Assembly (NCBI GenBank): GCA_020638975.1
Contig: JACKHN010000046.1
Coordinates: 1 to 41,879 of the forward strand
Length of the DNA stretch: 41,879 nt
Direction: 5' to 3'
Origin: Planctomycetaceae bacterium
Lineage (GTDB): Bacteria; Planctomycetota; Planctomycetia; Pirellulales; Pirellulaceae
Part shown: positions 1 through 8,340 of the stretch, one piece after another
Numbering within the stretch: position 1 is the first letter of the stretch
Layout of the letters: the number at the start of each line of letters is the position of its first letter
Program-made: the position numbers and the translations under genes
Notes under the pieces: generated by a model
The model's input: the letters and a program-made list of their open reading frames with translations, nothing else
Database searches by the model: none
What the model was told of the DNA's origin: nothing

Positions 1-2142
1 GCACTCAGCGACTAGCGTGTTGTAGAACTCGTCGGTCAGCAGCCACTCGTCAAAAAGGCCTCTGAGTTGTGTCAGTCGGCGGGCGACCTGTTGCTTGCTG
101 AACTGTGGCGGACTGGTTTGGTCCACCTCACGTTCATTCGGCTGCAGTGGTGGTGGCACGGCTCGGCTATAGGTGTCTGCCGTCTTGGGTCGCAGGGCGA
201 CGACCGCCATCGATTGAGCGGGTACGAGATGTCGCCATAGGAACGCCTGCATGCGATCTTCCGCAGGCACGGCCTGACGCACCGGATGTACCGTTTTCGC
301 AGTTGCGCGTCCCTGGATCGCAAGATCGACAGGGCCGTCCAAGTGTTTCAGGCTGGTCTTCAGACTGACTTTGGCCATGTCGCGGTCTGGTTTTAAAGTG
401 ACATTCGGCATGCTGAATGCGGTCTGTTCTTCGTCAAGCTGGATTCTAATGTCACCGTCGTAACCGTCTTTTCGAATCGCATAAACACTGAGTGGCGTGC
501 CGGCGTTGCCACGAACTGCCACGCCAGACGGTGCGACTCGCAGCTCGAAGTCGGGTTGCGGCTGGCTGATCCTCAGGCGATAGGCAAACGCTTCTCCGCC
601 ATTGCGAGTCGTATCGCCAATGTGGACGAAGGCGCGCCCGTCCGGTGGTGACTCGAACATCACGTACGAATCTGCATGATGCGTATTCAGTCCGGAAGCA
701 ACATCCGTGTGATCGTCATTCACGGCGATCAGCTTCCCAGACTGGTCTGTGATTTTGAGGACCGAATCGAGGTGTGAATCGAGCCGCCGCGCCATGACCT
801 CCGCCACGATTTTTTCACCGGCTGCTGCGGCAACTTCAAAAACGTCCCAATCACCGGGCGAATCGATCCGTCCATTGAAGATGGCTGGGAGCGTCACTTT
901 CTGAGCGTCACCGAGTGTGTCGTTTGGTTCACCTTCAGATAATCCTGCTTGTTCCGACAGCAGGAACGGGACACGGTTCGAAATCAGGCCGTCCTTCTCG
1001 ACCGTCACCCACTGAATTCCCTGTGCTTCGTCGCGTGCGTCCAGTCGCAGCGTCGCGCCAGCGACGTTCCAACCTTGCCACTCTAACTTCGACAGTACCT
1101 GTTCGGTCCCGCCCAGCGGAAAGATGCCAGTGATCAGCGGCGATTCGCCGATCGAAATGCGATACACGAAGTCTTCTCGCCCTCGATAGATGGCATCGAA
1201 GACGCGCACCTGATATTCGCCGTCTGCAGGAACTTCAAACAGGAGCGTCGGATCTGGTTTGAAGCCGAAGTCGTCGTTGTAGCTGAGTTCTTCTCCGCGC
1301 GAGTTGAGAACAGCGATCACCGGTTGAAACCAACCGGGAACTGCATCCGCAATAAACGGGATCAGTTCCCGCGCGGCGCACGACACAACCAACTGCTGCC
1401 CCTTGCGTGCATGGAAACGATAGGTGTTCACTTCCCCCGAAGCAATCTGGCCGTTGACGGTACACGGCAACTTGACTTCAACTTCCGCTTCGGCGGCGGG
1501 GCGTTGTCGCAACGCTCCTTCTTCCTTGCCGAGAACTTGAATCTTGCTGGTCAACATCGGTTTACGCGCGACTTCAGGCAATTGGCCGACGTGGAACACC
1601 AGGGGATTGGTGACGCCCTGGTCGGTGACCAATCGCAGTTCTCGGATGCCCGGTTGAGCATCGGCGGCGATGGTGATGTTTACAAACACCAAGTCGGCGA
1701 TCGATGTACTCGCCGGATTATTGCAGTACTCCGCCAGTCGGTTTTCGAGATTGGAGAGGATTCGCTTTTCGACAGCGGATAGGTCCTGTTTCGCTTGGCC
1801 CCTCGTCTTCTTTCGTAGCGCATTCAACTGCTCACGCAGCACCACCATTTCCTGGTTGCTGAGCGACCGGTACACCTTATCGAAGGCTGCCGTCACACCG
1901 TCGCCAGTGACAAGCACCTGATCGGCACCACCCAACCGCTGCCCTCCCAGTTTCACGCTGAAAGTCGTGCCTTGCTGGCCGCCAGCCGGATAGACGTAAC
2001 CGATATATGGCGGCGATTGAGCGATCGCAGCCGAGCTGAACATTGCCAAGGCCGTGAAGATGCAACAGACCAGTTGATGTGTCGGGCCAATAGACGGTCG
2101 AGGCTCAGTACTTCGATGGTGAGTGTTCATTCGGTTGTGCAT
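1..2142 (-). CDS. Secreted PPC-domain protein (C-terminus cut by window edge)
   Basis: The reading frame stays open from an ATG at 2142 (alternative in-frame ATG at 2130) to the window edge, giving 714 visible codons with no stop. The N-terminus has a hydrophobic signal peptide ending near FSSAAIAQ, followed by YIGYVYPAGGQQGT, a common start of planctomycete secreted proteins of this type. Two bacterial pre-peptidase C-terminal (PPC) beta-sandwich domains are visible, the first around GQIASGEVNTYRFHARKGQQ and the second starting at EPNDTLGDAQ and continuing through DWDVFEVAAAAGEK. It starts 5 nt after the DUF1501 stop, so it is probably the third gene of that operon. Genes in this position usually encode large exported proteins of unknown role; I cannot assign a substrate. 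Start choice is uncertain by four codons because the ribosome site is weak. Confidence 0.85.
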   Translation of the reverse strand, partial: MHNRMNTHHRSTEPRPSIGPTHQLVCCIFTALAMFSSAAIAQSPPYIGYVYPAGGQQGTTFSVKLGGQRLGGADQVLVTGDGVTAAFDKVYRSLSNQEMVVLREQLNALRKKTRGQAKQDLSAVEKRILSNLENRLAEYCNNPASTSIADLVFVNITIAADAQPGIRELRLVTDQGVTNPLVFHVGQLPEVARKPMLTSKIQVLGKEEGALRQRPAAEAEVEVKLPCTVNGQIASGEVNTYRFHARKGQQLVVSCAARELIPFIADAVPGWFQPVIAVLNSRGEELSYNDDFGFKPDPTLLFEVPADGEYQVRVFDAIYRGREDFVYRISIGESPLITGIFPLGGTEQVLSKLEWQGWNVAGATLRLDARDEAQGIQWVTVEKDGLISNRVPFLLSEQAGLSEGEPNDTLGDAQKVTLPAIFNGRIDSPGDWDVFEVAAAAGEKIVAEVMARRLDSHLDSVLKITDQSGKLIAVNDDHTDVASGLNTHHADSYVMFESPPDGRAFVHIGDTTRNGGEAFAYRLRISQPQPDFELRVAPSGVAVRGNAGTPLSVYAIRKDGYDGDIRIQLDEEQTAFSMPNVTLKPDRDMAKVSLKTSLKHLDGPVDLAIQGRATAKTVHPVRQAVPAEDRMQAFLWRHLVPAQSMAVVALRPKTADTYSRAVPPPLQPNEREVDQTSPPQFSKQQVARRLTQLRGLFDEWLLTDEFYNTLVAEC

Positions 2143-2147
2143 CGCCT

Positions 2148-3515
2148 TCACATGATTTCGGTCAGCAGTCCACCGGACTGGACGGTGTCAGAGGGTGCAG
2201 GCAACACGCGTGCGTCCAGGCCCAAAGGATGCGGCAGGCGTGCGTTCACATCGATACCGGCCAGTGCATAGATGCTGCCCAGCAAGTCGACGGGATAGAC
2301 TGGACGATCTGCGACTGCTTCCGCTTTCTGGTCCGACGCACCGACGATTCCCCCGCCCTTGAATCCTCCGCCGGCGACAAGAACCGAGAATACCTTTCCG
2401 TAGTGATTCCGACCGCCGTTCCACGGTGGTTGCCAATCCACCTTGGGACCGCGACCAAATTCGCCGCAACACCACACCACCGTACTCTCCAGCAAACCGC
2501 GATCACTCAGATCGCTCAGCAATGTTGCCAGTCCTTGGTCCAATGCGGGCACCTGGCGACGCATTTGCTGAAAGTGGTTCTTGTGTGTATCCCAGCCGCC
2601 GGGGTAGTTGATCACCACATAGGGAACCCCGGCTTCGACCATTCGCCGCGCCGCCAAGCACTCCTGCCCGAACGTGTGTCGACCGTAACGATCCCGTAGC
2701 GACTTGTCTTCTTTTTCCAGGTCAAACACCTCCCGACCTCGACCGAGGATCAGGTCATAGGCCTGTTGTTTCGCTTTCATCGCGTCGACGATTTGCGAAT
2801 TCGCCGCCAACTGTTTGCTCAGCGTGTCTATATCGTCGCGCAGCTCGCGACGTGTTTCTTGTCGCGCGTCGCTGATGCTCGCTGCCACCACGCCTTCGAC
2901 CTGGAAGCGAGCCGCATTGGGATCGCCGCCCGTCGCAAACGGTTTAAACATCGGTCCCAGAAAGCCTTCTTCGGAAAACCGACCCTGAGGTTTTGTGAGA
3001 ACAACATAGGGCGGAACGATGCCTTCATAGTCTCGCCCGCGAAGCAGGGCAAAGACCGCACCGACGCTTGGATATGCCAAACGTTCCCCCGGCTGATGTC
3101 CTGTCTGCATCAGATACGCTGCCGTCTCGTGCCCGTTGTTGCCGTGCGTCATGCTGCGAATCAGCGCATACTTGTCGGCTTGTCGGGACAGTTCGGGAAA
3201 CAGTTCGCACAGTTGAGTCCCAGCGACATTCGTCGAAATCACTTTGCCGAACTCACCCATGTAGTCCCGTCCCGATTCGGGTTTGGGGTCCCAAGTGTCG
3301 TTGTGCGACATGCCGCCCCACAGAAAGATCTGGATGACCGATTTGGCGGTTGGCGTCGTAGGAGCCGCCTTGCGACTTTCGTCGGAGGCCGCCAGCGCGG
3401 AACTCCCTCGCAGACCATTGGCAAGCAGCAATCCGCCACCACCGTGAACGCTCTGCTGTAACAATCGGCGTCGAGTCACGAGGTTGCCGCTGTGAGCGTG
3501 TTCGTTCCTAATCAT
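2148..3515 (-). CDS. DUF1501 domain-containing exported protein
   Basis: A 455-residue protein with a twin-arginine-like leader (VTRRRLLQQSVHGGGGLLL) and the DUF1501 family core: IQIFLWGGMSHNDTWDPKP near residue 60, then SMTHGNNGHETAAYLMQTGH, and NYPGGWDTHKNHF and WCCGEFGRGPKV toward the C-terminus. DUF1501 proteins have an alkaline-phosphatase/sulfatase-like fold and are amplified in planctomycetes, almost always next to DUF1549/DUF1553 genes as here. The reaction is not established. It follows the DUF1549/DUF1553 gene by about 40 nt and precedes the PPC protein by 5 nt, so the three are likely cotranscribed. The product is probably exported folded by Tat to the periplasm. Confidence 0.93.
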   Translation of the reverse strand: MIRNEHAHSGNLVTRRRLLQQSVHGGGGLLLANGLRGSSALAASDESRKAAPTTPTAKSVIQIFLWGGMSHNDTWDPKPESGRDYMGEFGKVISTNVAGTQLCELFPELSRQADKYALIRSMTHGNNGHETAAYLMQTGHQPGERLAYPSVGAVFALLRGRDYEGIVPPYVVLTKPQGRFSEEGFLGPMFKPFATGGDPNAARFQVEGVVAASISDARQETRRELRDDIDTLSKQLAANSQIVDAMKAKQQAYDLILGRGREVFDLEKEDKSLRDRYGRHTFGQECLAARRMVEAGVPYVVINYPGGWDTHKNHFQQMRRQVPALDQGLATLLSDLSDRGLLESTVVWCCGEFGRGPKVDWQPPWNGGRNHYGKVFSVLVAGGGFKGGGIVGASDQKAEAVADRPVYPVDLLGSIYALAGIDVNARLPHPLGLDARVLPAPSDTVQSGGLLTEIM

Positions 3516-3558
3516 GTCATGTTTCTCGTTGCAAATTGAGAATGTGTCAGTCAGGAGA

Positions 3559-5256
3559 TCAATGGCGGTACAGAAACTCGGTGTTGTTCAGCAGCGCCCA
3601 GGTGAGATCAATCCATTCGATTCGATTGAGCTTTGCGTCCTTTCCGGCTGGTATGGCACGTGAGACTTCCGCAGTCGATGGTCGGCGTGAGAGCACCGTC
3701 AGGTAAAGCTCTTCCAGAGTTTCCTGTGGCTTGCGACGTTGTTCAAATAGCGTTTTCAGTCGGTTGCTGTTTTCCAGTTTATTTTGAATGTGGCTGGAGT
3801 TCAGCATGTGCAGCCACTGCGCGGAAACGGGCTCGTTGTTGCGTTCGTCTGCCATTCCGGTTGCTCGCGCCGATCGTCCGAATAGCGCCAGAAACGGGCT
3901 CGTGATGCTGCCATCTGCTAACGCGATTGCCGGCACATCACGAGGTATGTAGGTGAACGGTTCGGGGATTGGGCTGGTATAGAGGTCAGTGGTCCCGGTG
4001 ATTTTATTGATCGCGTCGATCAACACTTCCGCATCCAGACGCCGAAGCGGGTATGCGGAGAAATTTACTTCGGCTTGTGCTGCGGATTGCTGACTGATCG
4101 AAGAAAACTGATACATGTTGGACGTCAGAATCAGTCGATACAGACGTTTCAAATCGTATCCGCTGTTAACGAATTCCTCTTCCAGGTAGGCCAGCAACTC
4201 AGGATGGCAGGGCGGATTGTCATCGCGAATGTCGTCGGGTTGATGGATGATCCCGCGTCCCATCAACCAAGCCCAGACGCGATTGACAACGCTCTTTGCG
4301 AACCACGGGTTCTGTGGCGTGATCAACCAATCAGCGAATACCTCGCGAGGATCTTTACTGCTGTCCAGCGGCACCGTCGTTCCGTCCGGAAAGATCGCAA
4401 CAACGGATGGGTTCGCGGACGATGACTGGACTACTTCATCCGCAGTGACATCCGAGTCTTCGTCGATCGCGGACGACGCGGCTCCGGGAACGGCACTTCC
4501 TGGTGCAAGGTTGCCAGGTTGAGCAACGACCTTCAGCGGATCCCAGAAGACAACTTCCTCTTTCCATTCCGCAGTGGGCTTGTAACCTATCTGCGAGAAG
4601 AAAATTGCAGTACCGGCCAACTGCGATTTCGACCACGAGTCGGTACGGGTTCCCATGAAAGTCAAAGCGACGGCACTGGTAATTCCTTCTGGCGTCTTGT
4701 TTTGGATGGCCCGATAGAAGTTCACCGGAGCGACACGGAAATTGCTGCCGCTCGAAGTCAGCAACTCACGTGCAAACCGATCGTAGGGTTTGTTTTCGGC
4801 AATCGACGACCGAACCCAGCGGTGATAGGCCTGCGCTGCGTTAGGCCAGAGATTTACCGGAAACTCGGCCTTGATTCTCAGCACGTCGCCCCACTTCATG
4901 GCCCAGTAGTCAGCAAACTCGTCGCGTTCCAACAGACGATCGATCAACGCCTCGCGTTTGTGTTCCAAATCAGGGTCATCAATGAATGTCCGCGCTTCAT
5001 CGGCGGTCGGCAGCGTTCCGATCACATCCAAAAATGCCCGCCGCACGAAAACGGAATCCGAACACAGTGCCGACTCGATTCCAGCCGCTGACTGCCTTGA
5101 AAGCACCAGCCGATCGATTTCGGAGCGCGTTGTTGGCGGAGTCGAACTCTCGTACAAAGGTGGCTCAGCCGCACGAGTCGGTTTCTCGTTCGCGATTGCC
5201 GGATGATATGGCAGAGCCAAAGACGCAGCGATCAAACACCACAAAGAAGACTTCAC
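3559..5256 (-). CDS. DUF1549/DUF1553 (PSCyt2/PSD1) exported protein
   Basis: I place the start at a GTG (5256), not at the ATG of the longer frame (5418). From the GTG the protein begins MKSSLWCLIAASLALPYH, a normal Sec signal peptide, and a GGAG motif lies about 9 nt upstream; the extra 54 codons upstream are low-complexity. This gives 565 residues. The N-terminal DUF1549 domain includes IDRLVLSRQSAAGIESALC, VRRAFLDVIGTLPTADEA and DYWAMKWGDVLRIK. The C-terminal DUF1553 domain includes WFAKSVVNRVWAWLMGRGII, LKRLYRLILTSNMYQ and LYLTVLSRRPSTAEV. Many family members carry an N-terminal cytochrome-like PSCyt1 domain with CxxCH; this one has none and is short for the family. The function is unknown; it is the first gene of the set with DUF1501 and PPC genes. 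Confidence 0.92.
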   Translation of the reverse strand: MKSSLWCLIAASLALPYHPAIANEKPTRAAEPPLYESSTPPTTRSEIDRLVLSRQSAAGIESALCSDSVFVRRAFLDVIGTLPTADEARTFIDDPDLEHKREALIDRLLERDEFADYWAMKWGDVLRIKAEFPVNLWPNAAQAYHRWVRSSIAENKPYDRFARELLTSSGSNFRVAPVNFYRAIQNKTPEGITSAVALTFMGTRTDSWSKSQLAGTAIFFSQIGYKPTAEWKEEVVFWDPLKVVAQPGNLAPGSAVPGAASSAIDEDSDVTADEVVQSSSANPSVVAIFPDGTTVPLDSSKDPREVFADWLITPQNPWFAKSVVNRVWAWLMGRGIIHQPDDIRDDNPPCHPELLAYLEEEFVNSGYDLKRLYRLILTSNMYQFSSISQQSAAQAEVNFSAYPLRRLDAEVLIDAINKITGTTDLYTSPIPEPFTYIPRDVPAIALADGSITSPFLALFGRSARATGMADERNNEPVSAQWLHMLNSSHIQNKLENSNRLKTLFEQRRKPQETLEELYLTVLSRRPSTAEVSRAIPAGKDAKLNRIEWIDLTWALLNNTEFLYRH

Positions 5257-5999
5257 GTTGTCGCTCCAAGCTGAGGCAAGTTGATGCGTCGGGCGGAGTG
5301 GGTGGGGAGTAATAGGCAGGATGTCGCTTGACGTCCCATTCGAGTAGTTTCCGCCTGCCTGTGGTCGAGGCGTCAGTCGAACCGATTCATGCGGAGCGAC
5401 GCTTTCGAGCGGTGACAAGTGACGCTCGATATTATTACCGTCGCAATAATGGATGTCAAGGTCTTTATGTCGTGATATAATAAAGGCGAGTGGCAGCTCA
5501 ACGGCCCCACCTCGACGTGATGCTGCCGTCGAAAACGATCAGATAGCGTCCTCTGTCAACGTCCGTTCAGTGCATCCTCACAGAGCACACGGAAACCTAC
5601 GTTGTTGACCACGCAGTATCAGTTGTGTTTGATCAATACCAAGGTCATCAACAATCGTGATGCAGCTACGGTCGCACTCTCGATCTTGGGTGCGTTCCAG
5701 CACGAATACGGCGGGCAGGTCGAGAGGAACAGATTGCTTGTTTAGTCACCTCAACACAGCTACATGAAAACGCCATTCGAAACACCACTCGTGTTATGTT
5801 GTTTCAGTCTTCAAGGAACAACCTCCAAGGACCAGAAACACGTCCGAAATGATTGCTGGGGAAAACTTCGACAGTATTTTGGCTAGAATCGAAGCCTGAC
5901 AAATTTGTTCTCCCTTTACCAAATTGGTGGGCGACGAGTCCAACCTGAAGGAGGTGCCGTTTTGCTTCCGGAAGCTTGCCAACCCCAAGAGGCCGATTG
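5257..5999. other. Intergenic region without a convincing gene
   Basis: Apart from the minus-strand promoter at 5431-5459 I see no supported gene. A short open stretch on the plus strand (about 5563-5745, ending in TAG) reads as mildly protein-like but has no good start or recognisable motif. The region may contain decayed coding sequence. Confidence 0.5.
5431..5459 (-). promoter_or_regulatory. Sigma70-like promoter for the DUF1549-DUF1501-PPC genes
   Basis: On the minus strand TTGACA (5459-5454) is followed after 17 nt by AATAAT (5436-5431), an almost perfect sigma70-type promoter. Transcription would start near 5424, giving a leader of about 170 nt before the GTG at 5256. This position also argues against the longer frame starting at 5418, which would be nearly leaderless. 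Confidence 0.6.
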
Positions 6000-6620
6000 A
6001 TGGGACACGAGTCGTTCGTTAGTCAAGGTCATCCGGATCCCTTACGAGCCCACGGAGCTTGGATCTACCTGTTCGCCTCCGTCGGATCGGGAGCGCTGGT
6101 CGGTGTCGAGCAACGCGTCGAGCCAGCGATGCTTGTTGGAACGGGGTTTGTCGGAGCGTTCCTTGTGGCGGCAGCGATTGCTGTCGGAGCGAGGCGAAAG
6201 ATGCGGCAGATTCTTGTTGGGTCAAGTCTGGCGATACTCGCACCACTTGGCGCACTGTATCTAGATGCCAAGCCCGAGTTCTTCATCGTGGCTGCGTTGG
6301 CGGTCGTACCGGCGGTCACAGCGATCGGGTTGCAGAAGACAATAGGCTTCCTGTCGCGACCCGCCTTGGTCGTCGGGGTGGCAGCGATCGTTGTTGCAGC
6401 ACCCACGGTGGCATTAGCCGGAGGAATCAGTGTCGGGCGCAGTCTTCTACTCTTCGCGCTGCTGTGGCCATTCTTCTCCTGGCAGACTCTACGTGTTGCG
6501 GCACCACTACGCATTGGCGCAACTTGGGAACGCGAGAAACTTAGATCGAGAGGCTTGCGGGAAGCGGGAGTCGCTGCGGTCTGGACGCTCGCAGTTGCTG
6601 TTCTCTTGCACATTACTTGA
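6000..6620 (+). CDS. YwiC-like multi-pass membrane protein
   Basis: The start is taken at ATG 6000, with AAGAGG about 8 nt upstream; the frame extends a few codons further to a TTG at 5976. The 206-residue product is strongly hydrophobic, with roughly six membrane segments. It opens with RAHGAWIYLFASVGSGALVG, close to the HGAW motif that starts YwiC-like proteins. Near the C-terminus is WPFFSWQTLRVAAPLRIG, which fits a cytoplasmic loop of that family. YwiC-like proteins are uncharacterised membrane proteins; the name-giving Bacillus gene lies in a nitrate-respiration region. That is suggestive here because an NXR/NAR-like operon begins 1.7 kb downstream, but a divergent oxidoreductase gene lies between them. 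Family assignment rests on recollection of the HGAW pattern, so it is moderate. Confidence 0.6.
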   Translation: MGHESFVSQGHPDPLRAHGAWIYLFASVGSGALVGVEQRVEPAMLVGTGFVGAFLVAAAIAVGARRKMRQILVGSSLAILAPLGALYLDAKPEFFIVAALAVVPAVTAIGLQKTIGFLSRPALVVGVAAIVVAAPTVALAGGISVGRSLLLFALLWPFFSWQTLRVAAPLRIGATWEREKLRSRGLREAGVAAVWTLAVAVLLHIT

Positions 6621-6747
6621 TGTCGTGAATCACCAGCAACTTGTAGTAAAGCGTTCCGTCGCATGCCAAGAACCGCTCGCTTGCGGCATCGAGGGTTCCA
6701 TGAAACTTCTCCAGATCGTAGCGAGAGTCGTTTTCCATGGATTCCAT
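6613..6747 (-). CDS. Possible small ORF or gene remnant, 44 aa
   Basis: An ATG at 6747 opens a 44-codon frame ending in TAA at 6613, converging on and overlapping the end of the YwiC-like gene by 8 nt. The peptide (MESMENDSRYDLEKFHGTLD then AASERFLACDGTLYYKLLVI) has a composition that looks coding, but there is no clear ribosome site. A second protein-like stretch, ending WRNWGYHVNYAYLPDVACEF, lies just upstream in another minus-strand frame (about 6772-6850). The pair could be the decayed C-terminal end of one older gene. No family recognised. Confidence 0.25.
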   Translation of the reverse strand: MESMENDSRYDLEKFHGTLDAASERFLACDGTLYYKLLVIHDIK

Positions 6748-6893
6748 GACGAAGCAACCAAGGACTCAGCCGCAAACACGGACGAACTCGCAGGCAACAT
6801 CAGGAAGATAAGCATAGTTCACATGGTAGCCCCAGTTCCTCCATGTCGAAGTCTTAGAACATGAGTGCTCGATTTGTTTCAGATCCCGACACG

Positions 6894-8087
6894 TCAGATC
6901 TTGTACTGCGGAATTTTCATTAGCTCGCCATCTTTCAAAGCGGACTGGTGTGCCACAACACCGGCAACGGTCATATTCAATGATTGGGCAATATCGACTA
7001 ACGGCTTACGTTCTTCAAGGATTGCCGTAACGAATTCGTTCGTGAGTTGACCGTGTGATCCACCGTGGCCGCCAGCATTGACGCCAGGAGGAAGTGGCGG
7101 GCGTCGAATCGGCGGCAGCTCCTTTTCCAGCCCTTGGTACTCGCCATAGTACGTTCCCTTCTGACCACGAATTCGCCCCTTCTCTCCGTGGTCGCCCGGC
7201 GTGTCCCAACTGACGCCCATTCGCGCCATGCCGCCTTCGCTCGTGCGAAACAAAGCGATTTCCGTGCCGAACGGATTCTTATACCGATTGTTCGTCGGCT
7301 GAAGAAGGTCCTTCACGCTTGGAATTCCCATGCATGAAACGTCGGTAAAGCTACCGCCTGTGACCCCCACATAGTACGCGTTCGAGTGCGTCGGATACCA
7401 TTGCGGTGGCAACCCGATCCGCCAGCCCTTATACGAATCGATTTGCTCCACAGAGTAGTGGTAGTACTCGCCTTCGGAATAGACGAGTTTGCCGAACCCG
7501 CCCGCGTTGTAAACCTGCCGCATTGCGTAGAGGTCTTCGCGGAAGTAGGACGTCTCGAACATCATGTATTTGCGGTCGGAAGACTTGACGACTTCAAACA
7601 ACTCCTCGGCATCGGCGAGCGATCCGTGAACGGCCGGTACGGCACATGCAACGTGCTTGCCGTGCTTTAATACTTCGATACAGTGCTTCGCGTGACTCGG
7701 CGCGTCGGTGGCACAGAAAACTGCGTCGATCGTGTCGTCCTTGACCAACTCTTCAAGCGACGGATAGGTCTTCTGGCACCGGCATTCCTTGGCCAAGTTG
7801 GCACATCGATCGGGGAACAGATCACTAACAGCGGCGACCTCAACGTTCGGGTGGTCTTGAAAGCCGAATGCAGCACCGAAACGACACACGCCGTACCCGA
7901 CGATGCCGACGCGAATCTTGCGATCCGAAACGGGCTTCCAATCTTTCGAGGCACTCGGATCGGTCGGTGTTTCCTCGAAGCCCTGAATCTTCTTGTTCTG
8001 GGCGGATGCCGATCCTTGCAGACCGACAGCGGCTGCACCAACGCCAACCGTCTGCAAAAACGAACGTCGTGATGTGGAATCAGTCAT
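6894..8087 (-). CDS. Gfo/Idh/MocA family oxidoreductase, Tat-exported
   Basis: The start is placed at ATG 8087 because it begins a clean Tat leader (SRRSFLQTVGVGAAAVGL) and has GAGGAG upstream; the longer frame (8138) adds 17 unlikely residues. The product has 397 residues. The Rossmann dinucleotide-binding motif is visible as VGIVGYGVCRFGAAFGF near residue 60, followed by AAVSDLFPDRC and DAVFCATDAPSH. The usual EKP motif after GKHVAC is replaced by AVP (GKHVACAVPAV), removing the lysine that normally contacts the nicotinamide and substrate. A glycine-histidine loop, NAGGHGGSHGQLTNEF, lies near the C-terminus and resembles the loop of GH109-like members. Planctomycetes have many exported members acting on sugars or derivatives; the substrate cannot be given. 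Confidence 0.9.
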   Translation of the reverse strand: MTDSTSRRSFLQTVGVGAAAVGLQGSASAQNKKIQGFEETPTDPSASKDWKPVSDRKIRVGIVGYGVCRFGAAFGFQDHPNVEVAAVSDLFPDRCANLAKECRCQKTYPSLEELVKDDTIDAVFCATDAPSHAKHCIEVLKHGKHVACAVPAVHGSLADAEELFEVVKSSDRKYMMFETSYFREDLYAMRQVYNAGGFGKLVYSEGEYYHYSVEQIDSYKGWRIGLPPQWYPTHSNAYYVGVTGGSFTDVSCMGIPSVKDLLQPTNNRYKNPFGTEIALFRTSEGGMARMGVSWDTPGDHGEKGRIRGQKGTYYGEYQGLEKELPPIRRPPLPPGVNAGGHGGSHGQLTNEFVTAILEERKPLVDIAQSLNMTVAGVVAHQSALKDGELMKIPQYKI

Positions 8088-8231
8088 GCTAGGTGCTCCT
8101 CGGAAGCTGAGATTGCCGATCATGCGAGTGTGAGACAATACGCCGTACCTGTTTTTCCTCGAATACGCATTCGAAACGCGCAGACCGGGAACAGCGACAG
8201 GTGCGATTCTTCTCCTTCTTCAGAAATTCAT

Positions 8232-8260
8232 TTGACAACTGGATACATATATCCTATTTT
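8232..8260 (+). promoter_or_regulatory. Sigma70-like promoter of the NXR-like operon
   Basis: TTGACA (8232-8237), a 17-nt spacer and TATTTT (8255-8260) lie in an AT-rich patch between the divergent Gfo/Idh/MocA gene and the NXR-like operon. Transcription from about 8267 would leave a leader of about 74 nt before ATG 8341. I saw no clear FNR-type TTGAT-N4-ATCAA site or sigma54 motif here. Confidence 0.55.
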
Positions 8261-8340
8261 AATCGCCCAAGCAACTTGGATGGTTGGATTTGCCTGTTGC
8301 AACGTTGAAATTGTCACTACTCTCGCCGGGAGGATGTCCC

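Noticed and set aside
5563..5745. Plus-strand open stretch in the left intergenic region
   Set aside because: No start with a ribosome site, no recognisable motif, and stops in both flanks. It may be decayed coding sequence but cannot be supported as a gene.
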